This document shows positions 8,292 to 16,753 of a stretch of 64,000 nucleotides of DNA, in pieces. This DNA comes from Haladaptatus sp. QDMS2 (GTDB taxonomy: Archaea; Halobacteriota; Halobacteria; Halobacteriales; Halococcaceae). The position numbers were made by a program, and so were the translations under genes. Location: contig NZ_CP119791.1 in NCBI RefSeq assembly GCF_029338295.1, positions 248,001 to 312,000 on the forward strand. Direction: 5' to 3'. Within the stretch, counting starts at the first letter, position 1, and each line of letters starts with the position of its first letter. A model generated the notes under the pieces. The model did not search any database, was not told where the DNA came from, and saw only the letters and a list, made by a program, of their open reading frames with translations.

Positions 8292-9821
8292 ATGTCTACA
8301 CGCAATGATAACCTCCTGGCGCTGCTCGCAAGCTCTGCACTCGTCTTCGTGGGCGTCATCCTCGCCTCCGTTTCCCGACTGGCAGAACGCGTCGTCATCG
8401 CGCGCATGTTCGACCCGGCCGTCTACGGCGAGGTGACTATTGGCCTCTCGATTATGGTCATCGGCTCTACGCTCGCGCTCGTCGGCCTGAACCACGGGAT
8501 GCCGCGCTACGTCTCTCGGTACGACGACGACCGTGACATCCGCGGCGTGTGGTTGGTTGGCTTCGTCTTCTCGTTGCTGACGAGTCTCGTCGTCGTCGGC
8601 GCGCTGTTGGTGAACATCGACGTGCTCACGCGCTACTTCTACGACGACGCGGTCTCGACCGACCTCCTTCGGCTGTTCATCCTCATCATCCCGCTCAACG
8701 TCGGCTTCACGATTGGCATTGGCTTCCTGCGTGGGATGGAGAACACGAAGTACAAATTCTACGCAGAAGACCTCATCCACCCCGGGATTCGGCTGGTCTT
8801 GCTCGTCACGATTCTGGCGGCGGGCTTTTCGATTCTCGCCGTTGGCTACGCCTACGCCATCGCCGTCGTCATTGGCTTGCTCGTCGTTCACTACTTCGCA
8901 AACCGTCTCGTGCCCCTCGTCGGCCCCGTGAGAACGCACTCTCGCGAACTGGTCTCCTACTCCGCGCCGCTCATCCTCGCGATGTTCCTCACCGTGTTGC
9001 TCACGCAGATGGACACGCTCATGGTGGGCTTTTTCCGCTCTTCGACCGAGGTCGGCCTCTACAACGCCGCCTACCCACTCGCGAGTAGTCTTTTGCTGTT
9101 CGTCTCCGCGTTTGGCTATCTCTACTTGCCCATCATCTCGCGGCTCGACGCAGCGGGGCTTCGCCACGAAATCTCGGCCATCTACAGTGTGACGACCAAG
9201 TGGGGCTTCGTCGCCACCTTCCCTGCGTTCCTCGCGGTGCTCGTGTTCGCAGACGACATCCTCACAATGTTCTTCTCCACCGAGTACGCCCCTGCGGGCA
9301 TCGCGCTCGCCATCCTCTCACTTGGCTTCTTCACGAGCGCGACGATGGGTCACAATCGGACGACGCTCGCCGCACTTGGCTACACGACCCACATGCTGTT
9401 TGCCGACATCATCACGCTCGCGGTCAACCTCGTGTTGAACGTCGTCCTCATCCCTATCTACGGGTTTGCGGGTGCGGCCGTCGCCACCTCTGCGGCGTAC
9501 ATCGCGCGGAATCTGGTCGTGTATCTCGTGTTACGGCTGAAGTTCGGCATCACGCCGTTTTCGCGCATCACCACGACGACGTACGTACTCATCCCGCTTG
9601 TGCTCGCCCCGCTTGGCTACCTCGTTTCCACCGTCGTGACGTTCTCTGTGCCCCTGTTGGTCGCATTCGTCGTCGCAATTGGCCTCGCAGAACTCGTCAT
9701 CATCACGGTCGCTGGCTGCCTCCAGCCAGAGGATGCCGTCTTCATCGAATTCCTCGAAAAGTCCATCGGCAAGGAACTCACCTTCGTCCGCAACTACCTG
9801 CCAGCGGCAGTCGAGGAGTAG
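8292..9821 (+). CDS. Polysaccharide/oligosaccharide flippase (MOP superfamily, AglR-like), copy 2
   Basis: The 509-residue polytopic protein has the same length as, and is strongly similar to, the flippase at 1125-2654, including the RYDDDRDIRGVWLVG segment and a C-terminal EDAVFIEFLEK motif. I chose the ATG at 8292 rather than a TTG two codons upstream, because it aligns with the paralogue's first residues. Identity between the two copies is patchy at the DNA level: around 8970-9085 and 9350-9420 it is nearly perfect, elsewhere much lower. It should flip a lipid-linked glycan, and having two copies suggests two substrates. Confidence 0.9.
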   Translation: MSTRNDNLLALLASSALVFVGVILASVSRLAERVVIARMFDPAVYGEVTIGLSIMVIGSTLALVGLNHGMPRYVSRYDDDRDIRGVWLVGFVFSLLTSLVVVGALLVNIDVLTRYFYDDAVSTDLLRLFILIIPLNVGFTIGIGFLRGMENTKYKFYAEDLIHPGIRLVLLVTILAAGFSILAVGYAYAIAVVIGLLVVHYFANRLVPLVGPVRTHSRELVSYSAPLILAMFLTVLLTQMDTLMVGFFRSSTEVGLYNAAYPLASSLLLFVSAFGYLYLPIISRLDAAGLRHEISAIYSVTTKWGFVATFPAFLAVLVFADDILTMFFSTEYAPAGIALAILSLGFFTSATMGHNRTTLAALGYTTHMLFADIITLAVNLVLNVVLIPIYGFAGAAVATSAAYIARNLVVYLVLRLKFGITPFSRITTTTYVLIPLVLAPLGYLVSTVVTFSVPLLVAFVVAIGLAELVIITVAGCLQPEDAVFIEFLEKSIGKELTFVRNYLPAAVEE

Positions 9822-10179
9822 CGTCGTACAACGAGCGGTCTGGGCAGTCGATTTCTACAGAGAAAACAAGGCGAGTGCCTCGGGGTCGTCCGAAACGGCG
9901 CAGCCGCTTCGTGATAACGAGAGACCGGAGGTCGCTCGACTACTTGCCCTCGAGGTACTTCACACGCTATCCATTCGCGTTAGAGCAACCACGAACTCGA
10001 GCCACAGAACTGTTGTTGAAACCGAATGTAGAGGGCTTCATCTGCGTTGACTCGATCTCGAGGAACAGTTCGTCGTTCGGCTCACCGGGACAATCCAGAC
10101 AGAACAAATAGTATCGCAGCGTGTACTTGTGTCTGACCTGCTATCTCAATATCCGTCACACCAGTTGAAAACCGTCCGC
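9822..10179. other. 358-nt gap with possible decayed coding sequence
   Basis: No intact gene is seen. The minus strand from about 10125 down to about 9860 reads as a protein-like segment beginning KYTLRYYLFCLDCPGEPNDE, broken by stops, with codon-like composition. It could be a remnant of a deleted gene, but no family was recognised. Confidence 0.3.
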
Positions 10180-11532
10180 TCAGCGCGGGAGGCTGATGGT
10201 CACGTTTTCGCTCACGAACTCAGATTGGTCGACGACCACCGGGATTTTCGTCACGGCAATCTCGACGTTTCGCAACAGCGTGTTGTTCGCTCGCAGCAGG
10301 TGGAAGCCGTCGCGGTTCGCCCCCGACTGGACGATGCTCACGTCTTCGAACACGCAGTTATCGCGGTCGACGATGCGGATGGCGGCGTCGCCCCTCGCGT
10401 CGCCTCGTATCCTGACTGACTCACAGTGGATACTTCCATCACTGTTGTTGCTATCGAGGGTCTTCGCGTGAATCCCGGGGACGCCGTCTGCGGAAGTGAT
10501 GATCTGCGTGTTGCGAATCGTCGCAGATTCCATGAGTGATTCGATGACGATTGCGCCCTCGCTGTAGGTCACGTCGAAAATCTCGATGGTGCAATCTTCG
10601 ACGAGGACGGACGCCCCGTTGCGCAGCCGAATTCCGCGCATATTCTGAAATCCTGGAGGCGATGCATCGCACAGAATGTACACGCCTCTGACCACGGCTG
10701 GACTGCTCACGCGGACGTTTGCAATCCCGTTGTTCTGGTAGAACCCACCGATGACGTTAATCGGCCCGACCGAACTCGAGGCGTAGAGTCCATTGTTTGG
10801 GAATCCAATGATGTGGCAGTCTTTGAAGGTGAGCTCCCCGTGGTTATCTGGTCCCACGAAACAGCCTGCCGGGAACGCGTCCATATCACCGTCGTTGTGC
10901 AGTTGGAGGCGCTCTACGAGTCCCGACCCCGACGGATCGGTCACACTGAAGCGCGCTGTTCCACTGGAGCCAATTGCAATAATGTCCTTGATGAGGAGCC
11001 CGTCGGTGACTGCGACTTGGAGCGGACGGGGTGACGTGTTCGGCTCGCTGAAATCGAATCGAATACCGGCGAACAGAAACGACGTTGCCACAGGCTCTCG
11101 GATGGAGCCGATATTGAACAAGTATCTGTCGTATCCGGCTGGTGGAACGATAATGGCACTGTTGCCGACGATACCGAAATTCTCGAAGGCACGCAGTTCC
11201 CAGATGTCGTCCATCAGGTATCGCCCATGTGGGAAGTACAGGGCCGTGTTTGAGCCAGCGTGCTCGGTGAGCAAGGGAAGGATCGATTCGGTTCCAGTTG
11301 GGTCAGCGCCGACGTCGACCATGTTCACGACCGTTTCGAACTGACTCAAATCGTAGGGCAGTGGCCGTGGTGTGGGTTCGGGTGGCTGTTGGGTAGGTGT
11401 CGTGTCTGGGGTTTCGGTCACCTGCGGTGGCGTCCGATTGAACGAACACCCTGCAAGCGCCCCCGCGACGGCGAGCGACCCGAGTCGCAGGACATCGCGG
11501 CGGCTGGGTCGAATCCCAGACTGTTCTGTCAT
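10180..11532 (-). CDS. Tat lipoprotein with right-handed beta-helix (pectate-lyase-like) domain
   Basis: The 450-residue protein starts with a Tat signal (SRRDVLRLGSLAVAGALAGC) ending in a lipobox Cys. A Pro/Thr linker follows, and then a domain opening with VDVGADPTGTES and YFPHGRYLMDD, typical of pectate-lyase-like right-handed beta-helix proteins. Many short repeats rich in N, G and V run to the C-terminus. It should be exported folded and anchored to the outer membrane face. The start at 11532 is preferred over 11538 because a TATAACAAAA box then lies about 28 nt upstream, as in leaderless haloarchaeal genes. It may bind or cleave the polysaccharide made by neighbouring genes. No catalytic residues could be assigned. 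Confidence 0.8.
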   Translation of the reverse strand: MTEQSGIRPSRRDVLRLGSLAVAGALAGCSFNRTPPQVTETPDTTPTQQPPEPTPRPLPYDLSQFETVVNMVDVGADPTGTESILPLLTEHAGSNTALYFPHGRYLMDDIWELRAFENFGIVGNSAIIVPPAGYDRYLFNIGSIREPVATSFLFAGIRFDFSEPNTSPRPLQVAVTDGLLIKDIIAIGSSGTARFSVTDPSGSGLVERLQLHNDGDMDAFPAGCFVGPDNHGELTFKDCHIIGFPNNGLYASSSVGPINVIGGFYQNNGIANVRVSSPAVVRGVYILCDASPPGFQNMRGIRLRNGASVLVEDCTIEIFDVTYSEGAIVIESLMESATIRNTQIITSADGVPGIHAKTLDSNNSDGSIHCESVRIRGDARGDAAIRIVDRDNCVFEDVSIVQSGANRDGFHLLRANNTLLRNVEIAVTKIPVVVDQSEFVSENVTISLPR

Positions 11533-11555
11533 GCTCATAGATTCGCGAGAATTCG

Positions 11556-11565
11556 TTTTGTTATA
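11556..11565 (-). promoter_or_regulatory. TATAACAAAA box of beta-helix lipoprotein gene
   Basis: TATAACAAAA is centred about 28 nt before the ATG at 11532, the usual TATA position for a leaderless haloarchaeal transcript. This supports reading the recurring YATAACAAA motif as a core promoter element. Confidence 0.55.
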
Positions 11566-11679
11566 GCGCGGCTAACGCTGCAAAAGGCCACAGACACCCA
11601 GTGTAGCCTACATCTTAGAGCGCAGTCGGCGCTGGTGACAGTCTCGTATTTCCCTCACGACCAACCGAAAAAACGTGCC

Positions 11680-13260
11680 TTATTCGATGTAACCGAGTCC
11701 ACGCAGACGGTTCTCGACGTCGGTGAAGTCGTCGCTGACCGTGGCGACGGCCGCGTTCCTCGCGTACGTCCCCGTTCTGACGGCCGTCTTTCCGGGTGTC
11801 GAATCGGGCGTGAAGATCTCTGCGAGCACCCGTCCGTCGGTGTGCTCTGGGATTGACTCTCCGAGGCCGTGGAGGACTGTCGGTGCGACGTCGTATACGG
11901 TTGCCTCACGCGTCCGCGCACCGGCTTGCACGTCGGCTCCCCACGCGAAGAAGATACCTTCAGGAAGGTGGTTGGCTGCCATCTTGGTCGGCGAGATGAT
12001 GTCGCCGCTGAGCGCCGCAGAGATATCGTAGCCGGGCCGGGGTTCGACGACGAGGTCCGGCGAGTCGGGGTCGGTGGGGAACAGGTCGTCCCCGTCGAAC
12101 ACCTCAACCATCTGGTCGCCGGTTTCGGGGTCAGTGACCGCCTCGAACAGCGCCTTGACCTGCCGTTTGACGGCGGGCACTTCGACGGGGTCTACGACAC
12201 CTTCGAGGAACCTGTGTGTGTCGTTTACGTACACCTCGCCGAGCGCGTAAACGAACGCCGTCGTCTGTGAGTAATCAACGTCGAACAGCGGGTGGTCGCC
12301 CGGAATCTGCTTTGCCACCTGCGTCGTGAACGACTGGGGCAGGTAATCGACGACCATCTCCTCGTCGATGCCGACTTTCCCGAGCGCGCCCATCACGCCG
12401 TCTTTGGTGACGCCAAGGCGAGAGAGTGCGCCGCGAACGCCGCGCTGTTTGCGGGGTTCAAGGAGCCCCTCTTGTTCCAGCAACACGTTCAGGGCGACCC
12501 GCTTGTGAACCGGACCGAAGCCGTGGTCGGAGACAACGTAGAGCGTTGCGTCTCGTTCTTTGGTGTACGCCATGACCTCGCCGAGGATGTCGTCTAAGGT
12601 CTGGTAGTGGGCGAGCAACACGTCGTCGTCCCAGATGAGGTGCTGGAGGCGGTCGGGGGCGGTGTAGACGAAGAAGAACAGCCGCCAATCCTCTCGCTCC
12701 ATGAGCAGGCGCATCAGCTCGCGACGGTTGTGAACGAGCGTCCCGAGGTCCGTGAGGAACTGCTCTTTCGCGTTGTAGTACTGACTCCAGTTGAGCGCGA
12801 TGCGGTACTCGGGAATCCGGGCGACGAGCTCGTCACAGAACGCTGGTGGATAGGTGAATCCGGGGCCAATCTGTGGCGTCATCATCCCGGCGACGATGAT
12901 GCCGTCTATCTCGCGAGCCGGGTACGTCATCGGGACGTTGCCAACGAGTGCCGGCGAAACCATATCCCAGAGTGCCGGGTACTGCAGGTCGTTGCCCGTG
13001 TACACCTGATGGGTGTAGTTTTCGGTGAGCCGTCGGAACCCGTAGATGCTGTGTTTGTCCGGGCGAACGCCCGTCGCGATCGAAGGCCACGCGAGCGGCG
13101 TCGTCGCAGGGGTGGTGCTGTCGAGCGAACCTGCCGCGCCGTCTGCCATAAGCGTCGCGAAATGTTCGAGCTCTCCTGCTTCGACCCACTGTTCGATAAG
13201 ATACCACGGAACGCCGTCTAAGCCGAGGACGAACGCTCTCGTTTGAGTTTGTTGGTTCAT
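11680..13260 (-). CDS. Alkaline-phosphatase-superfamily phosphodiesterase/nucleotide pyrophosphatase-like enzyme
   Basis: This 526-residue protein belongs to the type I phosphodiesterase/nucleotide pyrophosphatase branch of the alkaline phosphatase superfamily. Metal-ligand motifs are visible: GLDGVPW near residue 14, a nucleophile region TTPATTPLAWPSIATG (about 43-60), TAPDRLQHLIWDDD, and SDHGFGP with a later His-containing loop. There is no signal peptide, so it is probably cytoplasmic. Such enzymes are common in archaeal glycan clusters, but their substrates are mostly unknown. A phosphodiester or phosphosugar intermediate is plausible here. A CATAACAAAA motif lies 97 nt upstream. Confidence 0.85.
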   Translation of the reverse strand: MNQQTQTRAFVLGLDGVPWYLIEQWVEAGELEHFATLMADGAAGSLDSTTPATTPLAWPSIATGVRPDKHSIYGFRRLTENYTHQVYTGNDLQYPALWDMVSPALVGNVPMTYPAREIDGIIVAGMMTPQIGPGFTYPPAFCDELVARIPEYRIALNWSQYYNAKEQFLTDLGTLVHNRRELMRLLMEREDWRLFFFVYTAPDRLQHLIWDDDVLLAHYQTLDDILGEVMAYTKERDATLYVVSDHGFGPVHKRVALNVLLEQEGLLEPRKQRGVRGALSRLGVTKDGVMGALGKVGIDEEMVVDYLPQSFTTQVAKQIPGDHPLFDVDYSQTTAFVYALGEVYVNDTHRFLEGVVDPVEVPAVKRQVKALFEAVTDPETGDQMVEVFDGDDLFPTDPDSPDLVVEPRPGYDISAALSGDIISPTKMAANHLPEGIFFAWGADVQAGARTREATVYDVAPTVLHGLGESIPEHTDGRVLAEIFTPDSTPGKTAVRTGTYARNAAVATVSDDFTDVENRLRGLGYIE

Positions 13261-13357
13261 GATATATGACTGCTTGAAAGTCGCCGTTCGCGTCGTCTCA
13301 TAGACGGAGCGAAGCGGTTCTCCCGCGTGTTCGTGATTGCAATTCAGCCGGATTTCA

Positions 13358-13367
13358 TTTTGTTATG
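13358..13367 (-). promoter_or_regulatory. CATAACAAAA element upstream of phosphodiesterase gene
   Basis: Minus-strand CATAACAAAA, with GTAATT a few nt upstream, lies between the 3' end of the membrane-protein gene and the phosphodiesterase gene, 97 nt from its ATG. Its downstream flank AATCCGGC is shared with the copy at 18992-19001. Confidence 0.45.
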
Positions 13368-13373
13368 CGCGAA

Positions 13374-15266
13374 TTACGCACTCATCGTCGAATTCTGACT
13401 CTGGTTAGCCTCCGTATTCTGGTGGAGTAAGTAGACGCGAACGTCACCGTTCGTGTGCACCTGTGCGATGTCTGGCGTCGAATCCAGGTGGTTGAATCCG
13501 GCTTCCGAGTAGCGCACCCCTTTGTACACGTCGAGTTCGAGTTGCGTGTTGACGTCACTGAAGATGATGTACCGACTCTCGTCGTAGTAGTTCAACAGCG
13601 TGCCGCCGTCGAACGCATTCTTTTCCACCACCGCGGACGACCCGGGAACGAAGTCGTCTTCGTTCACGAACGGCGTCCCGTAGTACGCGTGAACGAACCG
13701 CTCTGGGCCGGCCTGAATACCAGTGTACGGAACGTTCATCGCCTGATAGTCGAAGGCGGTCTCGTAGCCGTGCATCTGCATCTCCGTGACCTGTTGTGAC
13801 GGCTGGTAGATATACGGCGATGCAAACACCGTCATCGTGCTCAGCGGTAACAGGACCACGAACACGAGGACTGCGACCGTTCCGAGCGTGCGCGTAGAGG
13901 TGCGCTGTGAGAGTCGGTCGAACGCCCACGACAGCATGACTGCCCCGAGGATGGTGATGAGCACCATGATGAAGCCAAGATAGCGGAAGCGCTGGGTCGA
14001 CCCCTGTAGCAACGAGAACAGCAGGAACATCCCGCCGAGTGGAATCATCGAGAGCGTGAGATACTTGATGATGCCGTCACTGGACGGGAACGACCGCTCG
14101 AACGTCTTTCTTAAGTTCAGCCCCATGAGCAGCGCGGCGAGCGCAAGGAAGACGGCGCTCACGAAGAACAGCTTTACGAACAGCTCTCCGAGGCTGCCAC
14201 CGATTGCCGCGAGTGAGGCACCGCGCTGGTCGATGGCGCCGGTCTCCGTGACGCCGAACAGGATGGCGTTGACGATGGTGTCGAGCGTCTGGGTGGTGCG
14301 CGGGTTGCGCGGTGCCCAGAGTAAGAAGATGGTGATGAGATACACCGTGTGTGCGTAGAGCGGGCGGTGGTTGCTGATGGCGTGTTCGCTGCGCAGCTGC
14401 CGGAACACCAGTTGTAAGAACGCAATCGAGGCGTAGATGAGGATGACGTTGCCAGCCACCTGCGGGTGGATGAGCAAGATCGCCGCGAGCGCCACCGCCA
14501 GGAGAATCGCAGACGGCGTAATTGAGAGCCGCCCGACCGAGATAGCCCCCTCTGTGTTCGTCAGATAGCGAACGGTGAGGTAAAGCACGAGTGGGAGGTA
14601 GAGAATCGCCTCCGTGCTCGGGTGTGGCTGTAAGTGGACGCTGATGTTGTTAATTGGTAACACGAGCAGGGCGGAGAACACACCGAACAGGAGGGCGTGT
14701 TTGGTTTTGGCGATGAGGTGGACAGTCAGTCCCGTAAAGAGGACAAACGAGACGAAGTAGGCGAGCACGAGGAACTCTGTCGCTCGTTCGAGGGACATTC
14801 CAGTGACCTGCTTGATGAACAACGTAGCGGTGTGAATCCCTGGGTAGAGGAAGTAGACGGGATTGAGGACGCCGTTTTGGATATCTTTCATCCACCCGAG
14901 GTGAGTGAGCGCATCGCCCGCGCCGACGAAGAAGTAGCCCCGAATGATCGGGAGCGCCGCAATCGCGACGAGCACCACGACAGCGAGCGCGAGCGCGAGC
15001 TTTCGCAGGTGATTCTCGGGGGATACCCACCACGAAACGGTGAGTGCCACGAGCATCGCGATGGCCATACCGGCCCAGAAGGCGAGCGGCGTCGCGTCGT
15101 AAATCGAGATTTCGTAGGCTGTTGCGGGTGCATTGTACGCTGACACGAGGCCGACGTAGAGTGCGACGAACCCCACAATGAGCGCGAATTTGCTCGTGCG
15201 CCCCCTCGATTGGGCGTGCTCTGCGGGGTAGTCAGTAGTCTGTGGCTGGCGGATGGATCGAGTCAT
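13374..15266 (-). CDS. GT-C-like multi-pass membrane protein, copy 2
   Basis: The 630-residue protein is the paralogue of the one at 3364-5214: the same topology, the same acidic/His loop GAGDALTHLGWM, and the same C-terminal QVHTNGDVRVYLL. Blocks of near-identical DNA (for example about 14290-14500 and 14600-14800) alternate with diverged ones, particularly in the C-terminal soluble domain. It is predicted to sit in the cytoplasmic membrane with its C-terminal domain outside. The C-terminal divergence suggests different acceptor or donor specificity between copies. Exact activity is unknown. Confidence 0.75.
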   Translation of the reverse strand: MTRSIRQPQTTDYPAEHAQSRGRTSKFALIVGFVALYVGLVSAYNAPATAYEISIYDATPLAFWAGMAIAMLVALTVSWWVSPENHLRKLALALAVVVLVAIAALPIIRGYFFVGAGDALTHLGWMKDIQNGVLNPVYFLYPGIHTATLFIKQVTGMSLERATEFLVLAYFVSFVLFTGLTVHLIAKTKHALLFGVFSALLVLPINNISVHLQPHPSTEAILYLPLVLYLTVRYLTNTEGAISVGRLSITPSAILLAVALAAILLIHPQVAGNVILIYASIAFLQLVFRQLRSEHAISNHRPLYAHTVYLITIFLLWAPRNPRTTQTLDTIVNAILFGVTETGAIDQRGASLAAIGGSLGELFVKLFFVSAVFLALAALLMGLNLRKTFERSFPSSDGIIKYLTLSMIPLGGMFLLFSLLQGSTQRFRYLGFIMVLITILGAVMLSWAFDRLSQRTSTRTLGTVAVLVFVVLLPLSTMTVFASPYIYQPSQQVTEMQMHGYETAFDYQAMNVPYTGIQAGPERFVHAYYGTPFVNEDDFVPGSSAVVEKNAFDGGTLLNYYDESRYIIFSDVNTQLELDVYKGVRYSEAGFNHLDSTPDIAQVHTNGDVRVYLLHQNTEANQSQNSTMSA

Positions 15267-15300
15267 AGCTGTGCGTTACCTGTCATAGCCTCGCAGTCAG

Positions 15301-15310
15301 TTTTGTTATG
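15301..15310 (-). promoter_or_regulatory. CATAACAAAA promoter element of membrane-protein copy 2
   Basis: CATAACAAAA ends 34 nt before the ATG at 15266, with GTAAG five nt upstream. This is essentially the same layout as for copy 1 at 5251-5260. Confidence 0.55.
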
Positions 15311-15406
15311 GGTCTCTTACCACACCTCTCGGGCGAGCGACTGGCTCGGGAGTCGGATTCGGTGGAAGAGCGGACCCGTATCGATTCTTGGGGTGGGAAC
15401 GCTGTC

Positions 15407-15415
15407 TATAACAAT
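15407..15415 (+). promoter_or_regulatory. TATAACAAT box of polysaccharide deacetylase gene
   Basis: TATAACAAT is centred 34 nt upstream of the deacetylase ATG on the plus strand. It lies back to back with the divergent CATAACAAAA element at 15301-15310. Confidence 0.5.
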
Positions 15416-15444
15416 ACGACTGGCACGCGGAGATATGCCAACGA

Positions 15445-16416
15445 ATGCTACAGTTAACCTCACAGGGGACCACGCCAGTAGGCGGCGCAGAACGGGTGGT
15501 GTCTGCGGGCGAATCGTCCTCGACCGACCCCACGTTCTGGCTGTGTCTCACCCACGACGTAGACCGGCCGTACAAGGGCTACCAGTCGCTCTACTACGCG
15601 CTCAAACAGCGCGACCCGTACCACCTGCAAACGCTCCTGCCGAACGTCAACCCGTACTGGCAGTTTGAGAACATCATGGCCCTAGAGGAGTCGCTCGGGG
15701 TCCGCTCTGCGTTCTACTTCCTGAACGAGAAACGCCTGTTCCGGGACAAACCGCCCCGTGAGTGGCTCAACCCGAAGAGCTGGCAGCTCTACGCCGGGCG
15801 CTATGACATCCACGACCCGGCCATCGTCAACGTCATCCGACGGCTCGACGAGGGGGGCTGGGAGGTCGGCCTCCACGGCTCGTACGACTCGTACAACGAC
15901 TTCGAACGTCTCAAATTCGAAAAGGAGACGCTCGAAGCCATCCTCGGCCACGAAATCGTCGGCGGCCGCCAACACTACCTGAACCTAGAGATTCCAACGA
16001 CGTGGGAGTACCACCGGGAACTCGGCCTCAAATACGACGCCTCGCTCGGGTCGAGCAGCGAGTACGGGTTCGACCACGGCTACGACGTCCACCGCCCGTT
16101 CGACGACGACTTCGTCGTGTTCCCGCTCGCCTACATGGAAAACGCGATTCCCGATCCCGGCGTGGACTTCGAGTTCGCCTGGCAGGAGTGCAAGCGCGTC
16201 CTCGACGAAGCGTACGAAAACCGCGCCGTCATGACCATCCTCTGGCACCCGATGAAGTTTGCAGCGCGCGACTTCCCCGGCCAGCGAGAACTCTACCAGC
16301 GCATCATCGAGTACGCCCAGGCGCTCGGCGCGTGGGTCGGCCCACCGGGGGAGCTTTATGCGCAGCGCTCGGCGCGATTTGAAGCCGAGGTTGCACCTGA
16401 CCGGGCGCGGTCATAG
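15445..16416 (+). CDS. Polysaccharide deacetylase (NodB-like) family protein
   Basis: The 323-residue protein carries the NodB homology motifs: the metal/catalytic THDVD near residue 35, and the His-containing EVGLHGSYDSYND about 100 residues later. A later HPMKF segment probably supplies the last His. These enzymes remove N- or O-acetyl groups from polysaccharides. There is no export signal, so it likely acts on intracellular lipid-linked sugars, unlike secreted bacterial relatives. It is the only plus-strand gene in this part of the cluster and has its own TATAACAAT box. Confidence 0.85.
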   Translation: MLQLTSQGTTPVGGAERVVSAGESSSTDPTFWLCLTHDVDRPYKGYQSLYYALKQRDPYHLQTLLPNVNPYWQFENIMALEESLGVRSAFYFLNEKRLFRDKPPREWLNPKSWQLYAGRYDIHDPAIVNVIRRLDEGGWEVGLHGSYDSYNDFERLKFEKETLEAILGHEIVGGRQHYLNLEIPTTWEYHRELGLKYDASLGSSSEYGFDHGYDVHRPFDDDFVVFPLAYMENAIPDPGVDFEFAWQECKRVLDEAYENRAVMTILWHPMKFAARDFPGQRELYQRIIEYAQALGAWVGPPGELYAQRSARFEAEVAPDRARS

Positions 16417-16452
16417 GCGACGCATTTTCCAGTCGAATGGCTCTGCTGAACG

Positions 16453-16638
16453 TTAGACGGGAAGTCCCTTTTTGTAGACTATCCAGTACGAGAGAGGAAT
16501 CGTTATCAGCAGAATTACTGGAATGGTACGAACCTGAGTGAACGGGTCCGGAGGAGTCAGCATGGCACCAACGCCAAAACCGAGGCTGACCAGCAACACA
16601 GAGACGATTAGAAACTGCGTCCACAACCGTTGGTTCAT
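16453..16638 (-). CDS. Small two-TM membrane protein
   Basis: The 61-residue protein starts MNQRLWTQFL and has two hydrophobic segments separated by a short loop LTPPDPFTQVR, a pattern seen in small haloarchaeal membrane proteins of unknown function. The start at 16638 is chosen because an ATATATAT box lies about 24 nt upstream, consistent with a leaderless transcript. The longer in-frame start 14 codons earlier would overlap that box. Nothing points to a specific role. Confidence 0.65.
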   Translation of the reverse strand: MNQRLWTQFLIVSVLLVSLGFGVGAMLTPPDPFTQVRTIPVILLITIPLSYWIVYKKGLPV

Positions 16639-16753
16639 ATGTAGAATATGTTGTTTGATATATATTACTCTGTCCCACACGCTGCTGAAAACTCACTCTC
16701 TGTCAAACACCTCAACTGAAACCGCTGGTCACAATTCCACCGACGAAGAAACC

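Noticed and set aside
6960-9167. A 735-codon open frame on the minus strand
   Set aside because: It is antisense to the GNAT and flippase genes. Its composition is the charged, low-hydrophobic pattern typical of shadows of high-GC haloarchaeal genes, and it has no recognisable domain.
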